From an uncultured Faecalicatena sp. (lineage in GTDB: Bacteria > Bacillota > Clostridia > Lachnospirales > Lachnospiraceae), in assembly GCA_902489075.1 (NCBI GenBank), contig CABTYO010000020.1, positions 1 through 40,438 of the forward strand: a stretch of 40,438 nt of DNA, read 5' to 3'. Below are positions 15,591 through 23,944 of the stretch, piece after piece. The notes under the pieces were generated by a model. It made no database searches. It was not told where the DNA came from and was given only the letters and a program-made list of their open reading frames with translations. The translations under genes and the position numbers were made by a program. Each line of letters opens with the position of its first letter. Positions within the stretch are counted from its first letter, which is position 1.

Positions 15591-16739
15591 ATGCAGTATA
15601 CAGTACCACATTATTACAACAGATTTGCATGTACCGCAGACAAATGTCCGGATACATGCTGTGCAGGATGGCAGATTGCCATTGATAAGAAGTCATTGAA
15701 GAAATATAAGAAGCAAAAGGGTCCGATTGGGAACAGGCTTCGCAATGAGATTTTGTGGAAAGAGGAAATTTTCCGGCAGTATGAAGGGCGCTGCGCATTT
15801 TTAAATGATGAGAATCTGTGTGATCTATATTTAGAGGGAGGAAAGGATCTGTTCTGCAGGACATGCCGGATGTATCCGAGGCATATCGAGGAGTTTGAGG
15901 GGCTCAATGAGGTTTCCTTATCTCTGTCCTGCCCTGTTGCGGCAGAACTGATTCTGGGATGTGAGGAGAAGGTCAGGTTCCTTTCCAGAGAGGTTGAGCG
16001 TGAAGAAGAGGAGTATGAAGATTTTGATTATCTTCTGTTTACAAAGCTGGAGGATGCAAGAGATGTGATCTTTCAGATCCTGCAGAACCGGGAGGTGAAG
16101 CTGGAGGTCCGCCTGGCGATGGTGCTTGCACTGGCCCATGATCTGCAGCAGAGGATCGACAGGAATGCAGTCTTTGAAGTGGACAGTCTTCTGGAACGTT
16201 ATCAGAAAGAAAGTGCGGTTCCCTGGTTTGAAGAAAGAATGACTGTGTATGCACAGCATGAGACTGGGAGAGAGAAGCATATGCAGATGGTAAAGGAAGC
16301 GTTTGGCATCTTTGAAGGGCTGGAAGTTTTGAGAGATGACTGGAAGGAATATCTGGACAGGATCAAAGCTGCTTTGTTTCAAAATGAGGAATCTGTCTGG
16401 GAAGAGATGCCGGATACCTTTGATGTCAAATGGGAACAGCTGATGGTGTATTTTGTTTACACCTATTTCTGCGGGGCGGTGTATGACGGGAATGCCTATG
16501 GGAAAATGAAGTTTGCACTGCTTGGTACGCTGCTGATCCGTGAGATGACCCGGGCGCTGTGGATCTTGAATGGAAGGGAATCAAAGGACAAAGAGGCTCT
16601 TTTTCAGGATCTGCTGGAGGCAGCACGGCGCTATGCAAGAGAGATCGAGCATTCTGATTTTAACAAGAATGTGGTGGAGGAACGCCTGGACTGCGGGGAT
16701 CAGTTTGGAATCGAGACCTTTTTATGGATGATTCATTAA
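15591..16739 (+). CDS. FliB-family protein (flagellin lysine-N-methylase-like)
   Basis: A 382-residue protein of the family named after Salmonella FliB, which methylates lysines of flagellin. The cysteine-rich N-terminus is diagnostic: C14, C19, C23 and C24 (FACTADKCPDTCCAGWQI), then C68, C77, C89 and C92 (GRCAFLN, LCDLYLEGG, LFCRTCRMYPR). Such clustering suggests a metal or Fe-S site. The C-terminal two thirds is helical and acidic. GAGGAAG precedes the ATG. No flagellar gene is in the window, and the family is common in non-motile gut Clostridia, so flagellin need not be the substrate here. The alcohol dehydrogenase gene follows 46 bases downstream. Confidence 0.82.
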   Translation: MQYTVPHYYNRFACTADKCPDTCCAGWQIAIDKKSLKKYKKQKGPIGNRLRNEILWKEEIFRQYEGRCAFLNDENLCDLYLEGGKDLFCRTCRMYPRHIEEFEGLNEVSLSLSCPVAAELILGCEEKVRFLSREVEREEEEYEDFDYLLFTKLEDARDVIFQILQNREVKLEVRLAMVLALAHDLQQRIDRNAVFEVDSLLERYQKESAVPWFEERMTVYAQHETGREKHMQMVKEAFGIFEGLEVLRDDWKEYLDRIKAALFQNEESVWEEMPDTFDVKWEQLMVYFVYTYFCGAVYDGNAYGKMKFALLGTLLIREMTRALWILNGRESKDKEALFQDLLEAARRYAREIEHSDFNKNVVEERLDCGDQFGIETFLWMIH

Positions 16740-16785
16740 TCGGAGATGTGCCAGTTGTCAGGGAGCACAGAAGGAGGAAGATGAT

Positions 16786-17832
16786 ATGAAGGCTGTTGTT
16801 TATAAAGGAAATGGTGTGATTGCTCTGGAGGAACGTCCGGTCCCGGAGATTCAGAAGGATACGGATGCCATTGTAAAAGTGACGCTGACGACGATCTGTT
16901 CCAGTGACATCCATATCAAACATGGGGCAGTTCCCCGAGCAAGGGCCAATACTGTTCTGGGACACGAATTTGTAGGAGAAGTCATCCGGACCGGACATTC
17001 AGTCAGGAAGATCCGGCCGGGGAACCGGGTTGCAGTGAATGTGGAGACCTTCTGCGGCAAGTGTTATTTCTGCAAGAGAGGATATGTCAATAACTGTACG
17101 GATAAGTATGGCGGCTGGTCACTGGGCTGCAGGATTGACGGCGGGCAGGCAGAATATGTCCGGATCCCGTTCGCAGATAACTGCCTGACGAAGATTCCGG
17201 ATGCGGTGAGTGATGAGGATGCACTGTTTACAGGGGATCTTCTTTCGACAGGATACTGGGCAGCCAAGATGGGCAATATTGAACTTTCAGATACGGTAGC
17301 TGTGATTGGGGCAGGCCCGGCGGGAATTGCGGTCATGAAGTGCGTCAGTCTTTATAATCCCTCCAAGATCATCGGGATCGATATCGATGATTCCAGACTG
17401 GAACTTCTAAGGCGGAACCACATCGCGGACGTGACACTGAATCCGCTGCGTGATGATGTGGAGAAGGAGATCCGCAGGCTGACAGAGTATGGCGCTGACT
17501 CTGTGATGGAGGTCGCCGGGACGAAAGAGAGCTTTGAACTGGCCTGGAGGATTGCGCGCCCTAACGCGGTGGTCGGGGTGGTTGCCATGTACGAGGAGAA
17601 CCAGGTCCTTCCGCTGCCTGAGATGTATGGGAAGAATCTGACGTTCAAGACAGGCGGAGTGGATGCCTCCAACTGTGAAGATATTCTGCGGCTGATTGAG
17701 AACGGAAAGCTTGATACAGGATGCATGATTACACACAGGACGTCTCTTGATCATATTATGGAGGCATATGATGTCTTTGAGCATAAGAAGGACGGTGTGG
17801 TCAAATATGCAATAAGAGTTGCAAGTTTATGA
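16786..17832 (+). CDS. Zinc-dependent alcohol dehydrogenase family protein
   Basis: A 348-residue medium-chain dehydrogenase/reductase. Catalytic zinc ligands C38 and H60-E61 (GHEFVGEV), structural zinc ligands C90, C93, C96 and C104, and the nucleotide-binding GAGPAG (175-180) followed by an acidic IGIDIDDSRLE strand end, typical of NAD(H) preference. The substrate (secondary alcohol, polyol or similar) cannot be read from the sequence. A strong AAGGAGGAAG lies upstream of the ATG. It probably shares transcription with the FliB-like gene and ends at the hairpin 17853-17900. Confidence 0.87.
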   Translation: MKAVVYKGNGVIALEERPVPEIQKDTDAIVKVTLTTICSSDIHIKHGAVPRARANTVLGHEFVGEVIRTGHSVRKIRPGNRVAVNVETFCGKCYFCKRGYVNNCTDKYGGWSLGCRIDGGQAEYVRIPFADNCLTKIPDAVSDEDALFTGDLLSTGYWAAKMGNIELSDTVAVIGAGPAGIAVMKCVSLYNPSKIIGIDIDDSRLELLRRNHIADVTLNPLRDDVEKEIRRLTEYGADSVMEVAGTKESFELAWRIARPNAVVGVVAMYEENQVLPLPEMYGKNLTFKTGGVDASNCEDILRLIENGKLDTGCMITHRTSLDHIMEAYDVFEHKKDGVVKYAIRVASL

Positions 17833-17852
17833 TTTTTGGTTCTAATCACAGG

Positions 17853-17900
17853 CTCCCTTTACTATATTGGTAATAGACGATATAGCAGAGGGAGTTTTTT
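17853..17900 (+). terminator. Terminator-like hairpin that overlaps the next ribosome binding site
   Basis: CTCCCTTT (17853-17860) plus CTATAT (17862-17867) pair with ATATAG (17880-17885) plus AGAGGGAG (17887-17894), then six T. It is a good terminator for the alcohol dehydrogenase unit, but AGAGGGAG is also the only ribosome binding site for the carboxypeptidase gene starting at 17902. Confidence 0.75.
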
Positions 17901-17901
17901 C

Positions 17902-19263
17902 ATGAAATCAGTTCTGGCGTTACTGTTAAGTGCGTTACTATGTGTGCAGAATGTATATGCCATGCCGGCGAAAGAGTATATTGTCTACGAAGATACACAG
18001 GAGGAAAACGTGGATACTGCCGGGGAAAATACGGAAACAGATTCAGAAACAGAAGATCCAGAAACAACAGCTGCCACAGAGAAACAGGATGGCGAAGAGC
18101 GTTCGGACACAGAGCAGGCGTCAGACGCAGAAGAAACAGCAGGAGCGGCGGATACAGACGGCACGGAAAACCCGGATACTGCCGGTCCAAAGGTAAGCGC
18201 TCCCTCTGCGATTCTGATGGAGGCATCTACGGGAGAAGTCATTTATGAAAAAGATGCGGATACCAAACGGCCGCCGGCAAGCGTTACAAAGATCATGACC
18301 ATGCTGCTGATCTTTGATGCACTGTCAGAGGGGAAAATCAAGTTAGACGACCAGGTTTCGACTTCTGAATTTGCGGCTTCTATGGGAGGATCACAGGTCT
18401 TTCTGGAGCCGGGCGAGACACAGAGTGTCGATACCATGCTGAAGTGCATTTCTGTTGCCAGTGCGAATGACGCATGTGTTGCCATGGCAGAGTACATATC
18501 CGGGACAGAGGAGGAATTCGTCAGCCAGATGAATGAGCGGGCAAAAGGACTGGGCATGGAGAATACTCATTTTGTCAACTGCAATGGTCTGGATACAGAC
18601 GGACATGTGACGACGGCCAGGGATATCGCACTGATGTCCAGGGAGATGATCACGAAATACCCCCAGATTCACGATTACTGTATGATATGGATGGAAAATA
18701 TTACACACACTACCAAGAAAGGTACGACGGAATTCGGACTTACCAACACGAACAAGTTGGTGCGGCAGTATGAGTATGCAACCGGGTTAAAAACAGGCTC
18801 CACCGGGCTTGCCAAGTTCTGTGTCTCTGCAACTGCAAAGAAAAATGATATTGAACTGATTGCGGTGATTATGGCGGCGGAGGATTCCAAGGCAAGATTC
18901 CGGGATGCCACGGCGTTATTGAATTACGGTTTTGGAAAATGCCAGCTCTATCAGGATGATAAGCCTCAGAAGTTAAAAAATATTGAGGTGGACGGTGGTG
19001 TTCAGGAGACGGTCCCGTGCGAGTATGCAGGCACATTCCGTTATCTGGATACAACCGGAGCCAGTCTTTCCGGAATTACAAAGAAGCTGAAAGTGAAAAA
19101 AAGCATCGAGGCTCCTGTGAAAAAAGGCACTGTGGTAGGAAAACTGGTCTATGAGATGGATGGAAAAGAGATCGGGAAGGTTGATGTTATTGTTTCCAGG
19201 AGCGTGAAAAAGGCGGGATTCTCGGATTATCTGAAAAAGGTGCTGAGTAAATTCAGGACGTAA
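17902..19263 (+). CDS. D-alanyl-D-alanine carboxypeptidase, PBP5 type (first copy)
   Basis: A 453-residue secreted serine peptidase of the S11 family that trims the terminal D-alanine of peptidoglycan. A signal peptide ends near residue 20 (QNVYA). Residues about 26-97 are an acidic, Glu/Thr/Asp-rich low-complexity linker. The active site has S127-V-T-K130, S187-A-N189 and K297-T-G299. A C-terminal beta-rich domain (about 360-435) and a short basic tail for membrane association follow. I prefer the ATG at 17902 over an in-frame TTG at 17836, because only 17902 gives a signal peptide and a ribosome binding site (AGAGGGAG, inside the upstream hairpin). Similar to DacF-type enzymes. Confidence 0.9.
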   Translation: MKSVLALLLSALLCVQNVYAMPAKEYIVYEDTQEENVDTAGENTETDSETEDPETTAATEKQDGEERSDTEQASDAEETAGAADTDGTENPDTAGPKVSAPSAILMEASTGEVIYEKDADTKRPPASVTKIMTMLLIFDALSEGKIKLDDQVSTSEFAASMGGSQVFLEPGETQSVDTMLKCISVASANDACVAMAEYISGTEEEFVSQMNERAKGLGMENTHFVNCNGLDTDGHVTTARDIALMSREMITKYPQIHDYCMIWMENITHTTKKGTTEFGLTNTNKLVRQYEYATGLKTGSTGLAKFCVSATAKKNDIELIAVIMAAEDSKARFRDATALLNYGFGKCQLYQDDKPQKLKNIEVDGGVQETVPCEYAGTFRYLDTTGASLSGITKKLKVKKSIEAPVKKGTVVGKLVYEMDGKEIGKVDVIVSRSVKKAGFSDYLKKVLSKFRT

Positions 19264-19294
19264 GGGGCAGCGTCAAAATGCCGGGAACAAAAGA

Positions 19295-19323
19295 TTGTAC
19301 AATAATGATGAATGCCGTATAAT
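19295..19323 (+). promoter_or_regulatory. Promoter for deoC
   Basis: TTGTAC (19295-19300), 17 bases, TATAAT (19318-19323). The promoter shares the layout TTGTACAAT-N11-CCGTATAAT exactly with the scpA promoter at 21012-21040. A hairpin with CCGCAG/CTGCGG follows in the leader (about 19335-19364). Confidence 0.75.
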
Positions 19324-19419
19324 GATACATAAGAGCCGCAGACAGTGGAATTGTGCTGCCTGCGGTAAGATGAATAAGAATACCTATTGGGTATACGAGT
19401 ATACAATCAGGAGGTTAGT

Positions 19420-20118
19420 ATGGATTTTGCGAAATTAATTGATCATACAATATTGAAACCGGATGCAACGAAGGATGAAGTGAAGAAGCTTTGTGAGGAA
19501 GCGAAAGAATATGGCTTTTATTCTGTCTGCGTGAATTCCAGCTTTGTGTATTACTGTGCACAGCAGCTAAAGGACAGTGATGTGAAGATCTGTGCCGTCG
19601 CAGGCTTTCCGCTGGGAGCAATGTCTACGGACGCAAAGACCGCAGAGGCGCTGGCGGCGATCGAGGACGGAGCCGATGAGATCGATATGGTGATCCATGT
19701 CGGGATGGTGAAGAGTGGTGACTGGGATTATGTGAAGCAGGATATCGCTTCTGTCGTAGAAGCTGCTGGCGGAAGGGCGATTGTCAAGGTGATCCTTGAG
19801 ACATGCCTTCTGACGGATGAGGAGATCGTGACGGCATGTCAGATCTGTAAAGAGGCGGGAGCAGCTTTCGTGAAGACGTCTACCGGATTTTCCACCGGGG
19901 GAGCCACGGTAAAGGCCGTATCCCTGATGCGAAAAACTGTGGGCCCGGTCATGGGTGTCAAGGCATCCGGCGGGATCCGGACTCTGGAAAAGGCAAAGGA
20001 GATGGCAGCGGCCGGGGCGGACCGCCTGGGGACAAGCTCCGGGGTGCAGATCATGAAGAAGTACAAAGAAGAGAACCAGGCAGCTAAGAAAAAGACGGCA
20101 GGAAAACGCCATGTTTAA
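19420..20118 (+). CDS. deoC: Deoxyribose-phosphate aldolase
   Basis: A 232-residue class I aldolase that splits 2-deoxyribose-5-phosphate to glyceraldehyde-3-phosphate and acetaldehyde, the last step of deoxynucleoside breakdown. Start motif IDHTILKPDAT, VCVNSSFV, AVAGFPLGAM, EIDMVIHVG, the Schiff-base lysine region IVKVILETCLL, and KTSTGFSTGGAT are all present. The ATG at 19420 follows AGGAGG; an upstream in-frame start at 19387 has no such site. The acetaldehyde could be used by alcohol dehydrogenases, but no deoxynucleoside phosphorylase is adjacent. The last 8 bases overlap the metallophosphoesterase gene. Confidence 0.95.
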   Translation: MDFAKLIDHTILKPDATKDEVKKLCEEAKEYGFYSVCVNSSFVYYCAQQLKDSDVKICAVAGFPLGAMSTDAKTAEALAAIEDGADEIDMVIHVGMVKSGDWDYVKQDIASVVEAAGGRAIVKVILETCLLTDEEIVTACQICKEAGAAFVKTSTGFSTGGATVKAVSLMRKTVGPVMGVKASGGIRTLEKAKEMAAAGADRLGTSSGVQIMKKYKEENQAAKKKTAGKRHV

Positions 20119-21007
20119 GATACTTCTGATTATATTGGCCCTGGGGCTGTTTGCACTGGCTGTTATTGTGGCAGAGGGAAGACGGGAGCTTAAGTTTTTC
20201 AGGATCAGGAGATACCAGCTGAGTGTGCCTGCATTCAAAGCGCTGGATTCGCCGAAGAAAGTGATTCTGCTGGCAGACCTGCATAACAAGGTTTATGGAA
20301 CGGACAATGAAGAACTTGTGGAAGCTATCCGCAGAGAAAAGCCGGACCTGATCCTCACAGCAGGGGACATGCTTGTAGGAAAAGACAGGATGCTTTACGA
20401 GGAGGCAGTCAGATTCATGGTCCGGCTTCCGGCAATCGCACCTGTTTATTACAGTCTGGGCAACCATGAGCAGCGCTTGAAAGAGTATCCTGAGAAGTAT
20501 GGGGAAGGGGTCTTTCGTCAGTATAAAAAAGCTTTGACAGAAGCAGGGGTTCATTTTCTGGAAAATGAAAGCGCTGTCTGTATGCTGGACCGGCTGTCGG
20601 TAAGGATTCACGGTCTGGAACTTCCTGTGGATACCTATGAAAAGTTTAAAAAGCATACCGTTACATCAGAAGATGTCAGACGATGTCTGGGAGATACGAA
20701 AGAGGGGGAGTACCAGATTCTTCTTGCGCATAATCCGGCCTTTTTCCCGGCATATAAGGCATGGGGGGCAGATCTTACCTTATCAGGGCATCTGCACGGC
20801 GGAATTATCAGGATCCCCGGGCTGGGCGGTGTGATTACGCCTCAGTTTGTACTCTTCCCGAAATATTCCGGGGAGATGACGGTGGAAGGCAGCCAGGCAA
20901 TCGCTGTGAGCAGGGGGCTGGGGACCCATACTGTGAATCTTCGTTTTATGAATTATGCGGAGGTTGTGGTGATTGAACTGGACCCGGCTTTCACACATGG
21001 AAAATAA
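20111..21007 (+). CDS. Membrane-anchored metallophosphoesterase
   Basis: A 298-residue calcineurin-like phosphoesterase. The N-terminal hydrophobic helix (about 3-22) should anchor it in the membrane. The five metal-binding blocks are visible: D56-x-H58 (LADLHN), GDM (85-87), GNHE (117-120), H207 (LLAHNP) and GHLHGG (226-231). This matches the YkuE/YaeI-like group acting on phosphate esters at the membrane; the actual substrate is unknown. It overlaps deoC by 8 bases, so the two are likely translationally coupled. Confidence 0.87.
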   Translation: MFKILLIILALGLFALAVIVAEGRRELKFFRIRRYQLSVPAFKALDSPKKVILLADLHNKVYGTDNEELVEAIRREKPDLILTAGDMLVGKDRMLYEEAVRFMVRLPAIAPVYYSLGNHEQRLKEYPEKYGEGVFRQYKKALTEAGVHFLENESAVCMLDRLSVRIHGLELPVDTYEKFKKHTVTSEDVRRCLGDTKEGEYQILLAHNPAFFPAYKAWGADLTLSGHLHGGIIRIPGLGGVITPQFVLFPKYSGEMTVEGSQAIAVSRGLGTHTVNLRFMNYAEVVVIELDPAFTHGK

Positions 21008-21011
21008 TTGC

Positions 21012-21040
21012 TTGTACAATCGGAGAATTTCCCGTATAAT
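21012..21040 (+). promoter_or_regulatory. Promoter for scpA-scpB
   Basis: TTGTAC (21012-21017), 17 bases, TATAAT (21035-21040), 47 bases before the scpA start. The same TTGTACAAT-N11-CCGTATAAT as in the deoC promoter. Confidence 0.8.
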
Positions 21041-21087
21041 AGAACCTTGGGATTCGCAGACGAATATCCGCAGTGGAGAGTGAAAGT

Positions 21088-21831
21088 ATGGCAATACCAG
21101 TTAAATTAGAAGTATTTGAAGGACCTCTGGATCTTCTGCTTCATCTGATAGATAAGAATAAGATCGATATCTATGACATACCGATCGTAGAGATTACCAA
21201 TCAATATATGGAATATATCCGCGCCATGCAGAAGGAAGATCTGAATGTTATGAGTGAATTTCTCGTTATGGCGGCGACCCTTCTGGACATCAAGTGCAGG
21301 ATGCTCCTTCCAAAGGAAGTCAATGAGGACGGCGAAGAGGAAGATCCTCGTAAGGAGCTGGTGGAGCAGCTTCTCCAGTACAAGATGTACAAGTATATGG
21401 CGTATGAATTGAAGGACCGCCAGGTCGATGCGGACCAGGTATTATATAAGGTTCCAACGATTCCCGGCGAGGTACAGGAATACGTGACCCCGGTCGATAT
21501 CGATCAGCTGCTTGACGGGCTGACGCTCACCAGATTGAACCAGGTGTTCCGGGATGTGATGAGGCGCCAGGATGATAAGATTGATCCCGTGAGAAGTAAG
21601 TTCGGGAAGATTGAAAAGGAAGAAGTTCCTCTGCCCGTGAAGCTTACTTATGTGGAAGATTATGCAAGAACTCATAAAAGGTTCAGCTTCAGGCAGCTTC
21701 TTATGGAACAGAAGACCAGGATGCATGTGGTTGTGACTTTTCTGGCAATTTTGGAATTGATGAAAATGGGGACCATTCGGGTAGAACAGGAGGATACATG
21801 CGGGGACATCATGATCGACTCGCTGATTTGA
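21088..21831 (+). CDS. scpA: Segregation and condensation protein A
   Basis: A 247-residue kleisin that links the heads of SMC in the chromosome condensation complex. The N-terminal region (LEVFEGPLDLLLHLIDKNKIDIYDIPI) and the LDIKCRMLLP segment are family signatures; the C-terminal winged helix contains VVVTFLAILELMKMGTIRVEQED. The ATG at 21088 is preceded by GGAG at good spacing; a GTG at 21073 is in frame but sits on the ribosome binding site. scpB follows 17 bases after the stop. Confidence 0.95.
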   Translation: MAIPVKLEVFEGPLDLLLHLIDKNKIDIYDIPIVEITNQYMEYIRAMQKEDLNVMSEFLVMAATLLDIKCRMLLPKEVNEDGEEEDPRKELVEQLLQYKMYKYMAYELKDRQVDADQVLYKVPTIPGEVQEYVTPVDIDQLLDGLTLTRLNQVFRDVMRRQDDKIDPVRSKFGKIEKEEVPLPVKLTYVEDYARTHKRFSFRQLLMEQKTRMHVVVTFLAILELMKMGTIRVEQEDTCGDIMIDSLI

Positions 21832-21848
21832 AAGGAATGGAAGAAGAT

Positions 21849-22418
21849 ATGGAAATAGAAAAACTGCAGGGCGTTATAGAGGCCATACTCTTTACCATGG
21901 GGGATTCTGTGGAATTGAGTAAGATTGCAGCTGCTATCGAACACGATGAAAAGACGACAAAAAAGATGATACATAATATGATGGACCAGTACGAGGCGCA
22001 GAACCGCGGGATCAGGATCATAGAATTAGAGGATTCCTTTCAGATGTGCACCAAAAAGGAGACTTATGAATATCTGATCAGGGTTGCCAAGCAGCCGAAA
22101 AAGTATGTTCTGACAGATGTTCTCCTGGAGACACTGTCGATCATTGCCTACAAGCAGCCGGTTACAAAGCTGGAGATCGAAAAGATCCGGGGGGTAAAGT
22201 CGGATCATGCAGTCAATAAGCTTGTGGAATTTGGCCTGGCGGAAGAAGTCGGGCGTATGGATGCACCGGGAAGACCGCTTTTATTTGGGACGACAGAGGA
22301 ATTCCTGCGCAGATTCAGTGTACAGTCCTTAGACGAACTGCCTACGATTAACCCGGAGCAGGTGGAACATTTCAAAGAAGAGGCAGAAGATGAGGCTCAG
22401 CTGAAACTGGATATCTGA
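21849..22418 (+). CDS. scpB: Segregation and condensation protein B
   Basis: A 189-residue partner of ScpA with two winged-helix domains. Signatures: IEAILFTMGDSVELSKIAAAI at the N-terminus, ALLETLSIIAYKQPVTKLEIEKIRGVKSD-type block in the middle, and GRMDAPGRPLLFGTTEEFLRRF. The start at 21849 (or 21837) fits the ribosome binding site after the scpA stop; frames further upstream overlap scpA without a site. Confidence 0.95.
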   Translation: MEIEKLQGVIEAILFTMGDSVELSKIAAAIEHDEKTTKKMIHNMMDQYEAQNRGIRIIELEDSFQMCTKKETYEYLIRVAKQPKKYVLTDVLLETLSIIAYKQPVTKLEIEKIRGVKSDHAVNKLVEFGLAEEVGRMDAPGRPLLFGTTEEFLRRFSVQSLDELPTINPEQVEHFKEEAEDEAQLKLDI

Positions 22419-22507
22419 CCGCCCGAGCTGAAATGAGGTCCAGAACGCCACAGATCTAAGCAGCAATTAGGGAAGGTCAGGTTCTAAGAAGATGGATTCC
22501 GACATAA

Positions 22508-22525
22508 ATACTATTAATATAGTAT
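22508..22525. promoter_or_regulatory. Palindrome upstream of the second carboxypeptidase
   Basis: ATACTAT-TAAT-ATAGTAT is a perfect 7-bp inverted repeat with a 4-base centre, in the gap between scpB and the next gene, about 20 bases before the GTG start. It could be an operator or part of a promoter -10 region. AT-rich, so chance is possible. Confidence 0.35.
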
Positions 22526-22543
22526 GAGGCGGAGTGCGTTAGC

Positions 22544-23830
22544 GTGAGAAAAGAATGGAGAAAAGAGAGACAGGAGACAAAGGGATCCTGCTATATAAGG
22601 AAGAGAATCATGGCCTTTGGCCTGATCTGCTGTATTGTTTTAACAGGGATTTTGGGGATGCCAAAATCGCTTCCTGAGGTACATGCAGAGGAAGGGGAGC
22701 CTGATAATCTATACGCCCAGTCGGCAGTTTTGATGGATGCAGACAGCGGGCGTATTTTATTTTCTAAAAATGGACAGACAGAGCGTGCAAATGCAAGTAC
22801 AACAAAGATCATGACCTGTATTCTGGCTCTGGAATATGGGGATCTGGATGATATCGTAACCGCCAGCTCAAAGGCGGCGTCACAGCCCAAGGTGCATCTG
22901 GGAGTGACTTCGGGAGAGACGTTTCTCCTTCGGGACCTTCTCTACTCTCTGATGCTGGAATCCCATAATGATGCGGCGGTCATGATCGCAGAGCATATCG
23001 GCACGAGCGTGGAGGGCTTTGCGGATATGATGAATGCCAAGGCAAAAGAACTTGGATGCACGCATACATATTTTATTACTCCAAATGGACTGGATGCGGC
23101 CGATGAAAATGGGATCCACCACACAACTGCGGAGGACCTGGGGCGGATTATGAAGTACTGCATCATGGATTCTCCGAAAAAAGAGATGTTCCTTGAGATT
23201 ACCAGGACGCCGAATTACCAGTTTACAGACGGGGCGGGCAGACGTACCTTTTCCTGTGTGAATCATAATGCATTCCTGCAGATGATGGATGGGGCACTGT
23301 CGGGGAAGACCGGATTCACAGCGGACGCCGGATATTGTTATGTAGGTGCACTCAGAAGAGATGACCGTACCTTCATCGTGGCTCTGCTGGCCTGCGGCTG
23401 GCCCAATAATAAGACCTATAAATGGGCGGATACAAAGAAACTGATGAGTTACGGACTTGAGAATTATGAATATCAGCAGGTATGGCAGGAAGCAGATACA
23501 GGCACTATCCGGGTGGAGAACGGAATTGATGCAAGACATCCGTTTGGCACAACGATGGAGATTCCGCTCACGGTGCGTAAGCAGGATACGGACTGGAAGA
23601 TGCTTTTGAAAAAAGATGAACAGGTGCAGATGGTGATGAAAAAGGAAAAAAGTCTGGATGCCCCGGTAACAAAAGGACAGAAGTGTGGAGAGATACAGTA
23701 CCAGCTCAATGGAGATTTGTTAAGAACTTATGATGTGGTGACAGCCTCTTCGGTGAAAGAAAAGAACAGGAAATGGTATATTCAAACGGTTTTTGGGATG
23801 TATTTCCTGCAAAAACCACAGATTAATTAA
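22544..23830 (+). CDS. D-alanyl-D-alanine carboxypeptidase, PBP5 type (second copy)
   Basis: A 428-residue secreted S11 peptidase. A basic N-terminus and a hydrophobic stretch (about 22-40) end in a signal-peptide-like site near VHA (48). Active-site motifs are S85-T-T-K88, S140-H-N142 and K255-T-G257. The C-terminal beta domain (about 320-410) and a short tail follow. The GTG start at 22544 has GGCGGAG 9 bases upstream. The position after scpA-scpB parallels Bacillus subtilis, where dacB lies close to scpAB, which suggests but does not prove a DacB-like sporulation or cell-wall role. It lacks the acidic linker of the copy at 17902. Confidence 0.9.
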   Translation: MRKEWRKERQETKGSCYIRKRIMAFGLICCIVLTGILGMPKSLPEVHAEEGEPDNLYAQSAVLMDADSGRILFSKNGQTERANASTTKIMTCILALEYGDLDDIVTASSKAASQPKVHLGVTSGETFLLRDLLYSLMLESHNDAAVMIAEHIGTSVEGFADMMNAKAKELGCTHTYFITPNGLDAADENGIHHTTAEDLGRIMKYCIMDSPKKEMFLEITRTPNYQFTDGAGRRTFSCVNHNAFLQMMDGALSGKTGFTADAGYCYVGALRRDDRTFIVALLACGWPNNKTYKWADTKKLMSYGLENYEYQQVWQEADTGTIRVENGIDARHPFGTTMEIPLTVRKQDTDWKMLLKKDEQVQMVMKKEKSLDAPVTKGQKCGEIQYQLNGDLLRTYDVVTASSVKEKNRKWYIQTVFGMYFLQKPQIN

Positions 23831-23944
23831 AAAAGATCAATATAAATGATTAAAAACGTCACTAGATAATGATTGATTCTTATGTTACTATAGACAAAGA
23901 TAAAAAAAGACAATTAATTTGATGAAATATAAGGAGATGTCATT

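Noticed and set aside
22544..23830. The second carboxypeptidase as a pseudogene because SxN reads SHN
   Set aside because: The x position is free in the family; all three catalytic motifs and the length are normal.
23831..23944. T-box or leader-peptide attenuator before leuA
   Set aside because: Only 114 bases, no T-box sequence, no terminator hairpin and no leucine-rich leader peptide.
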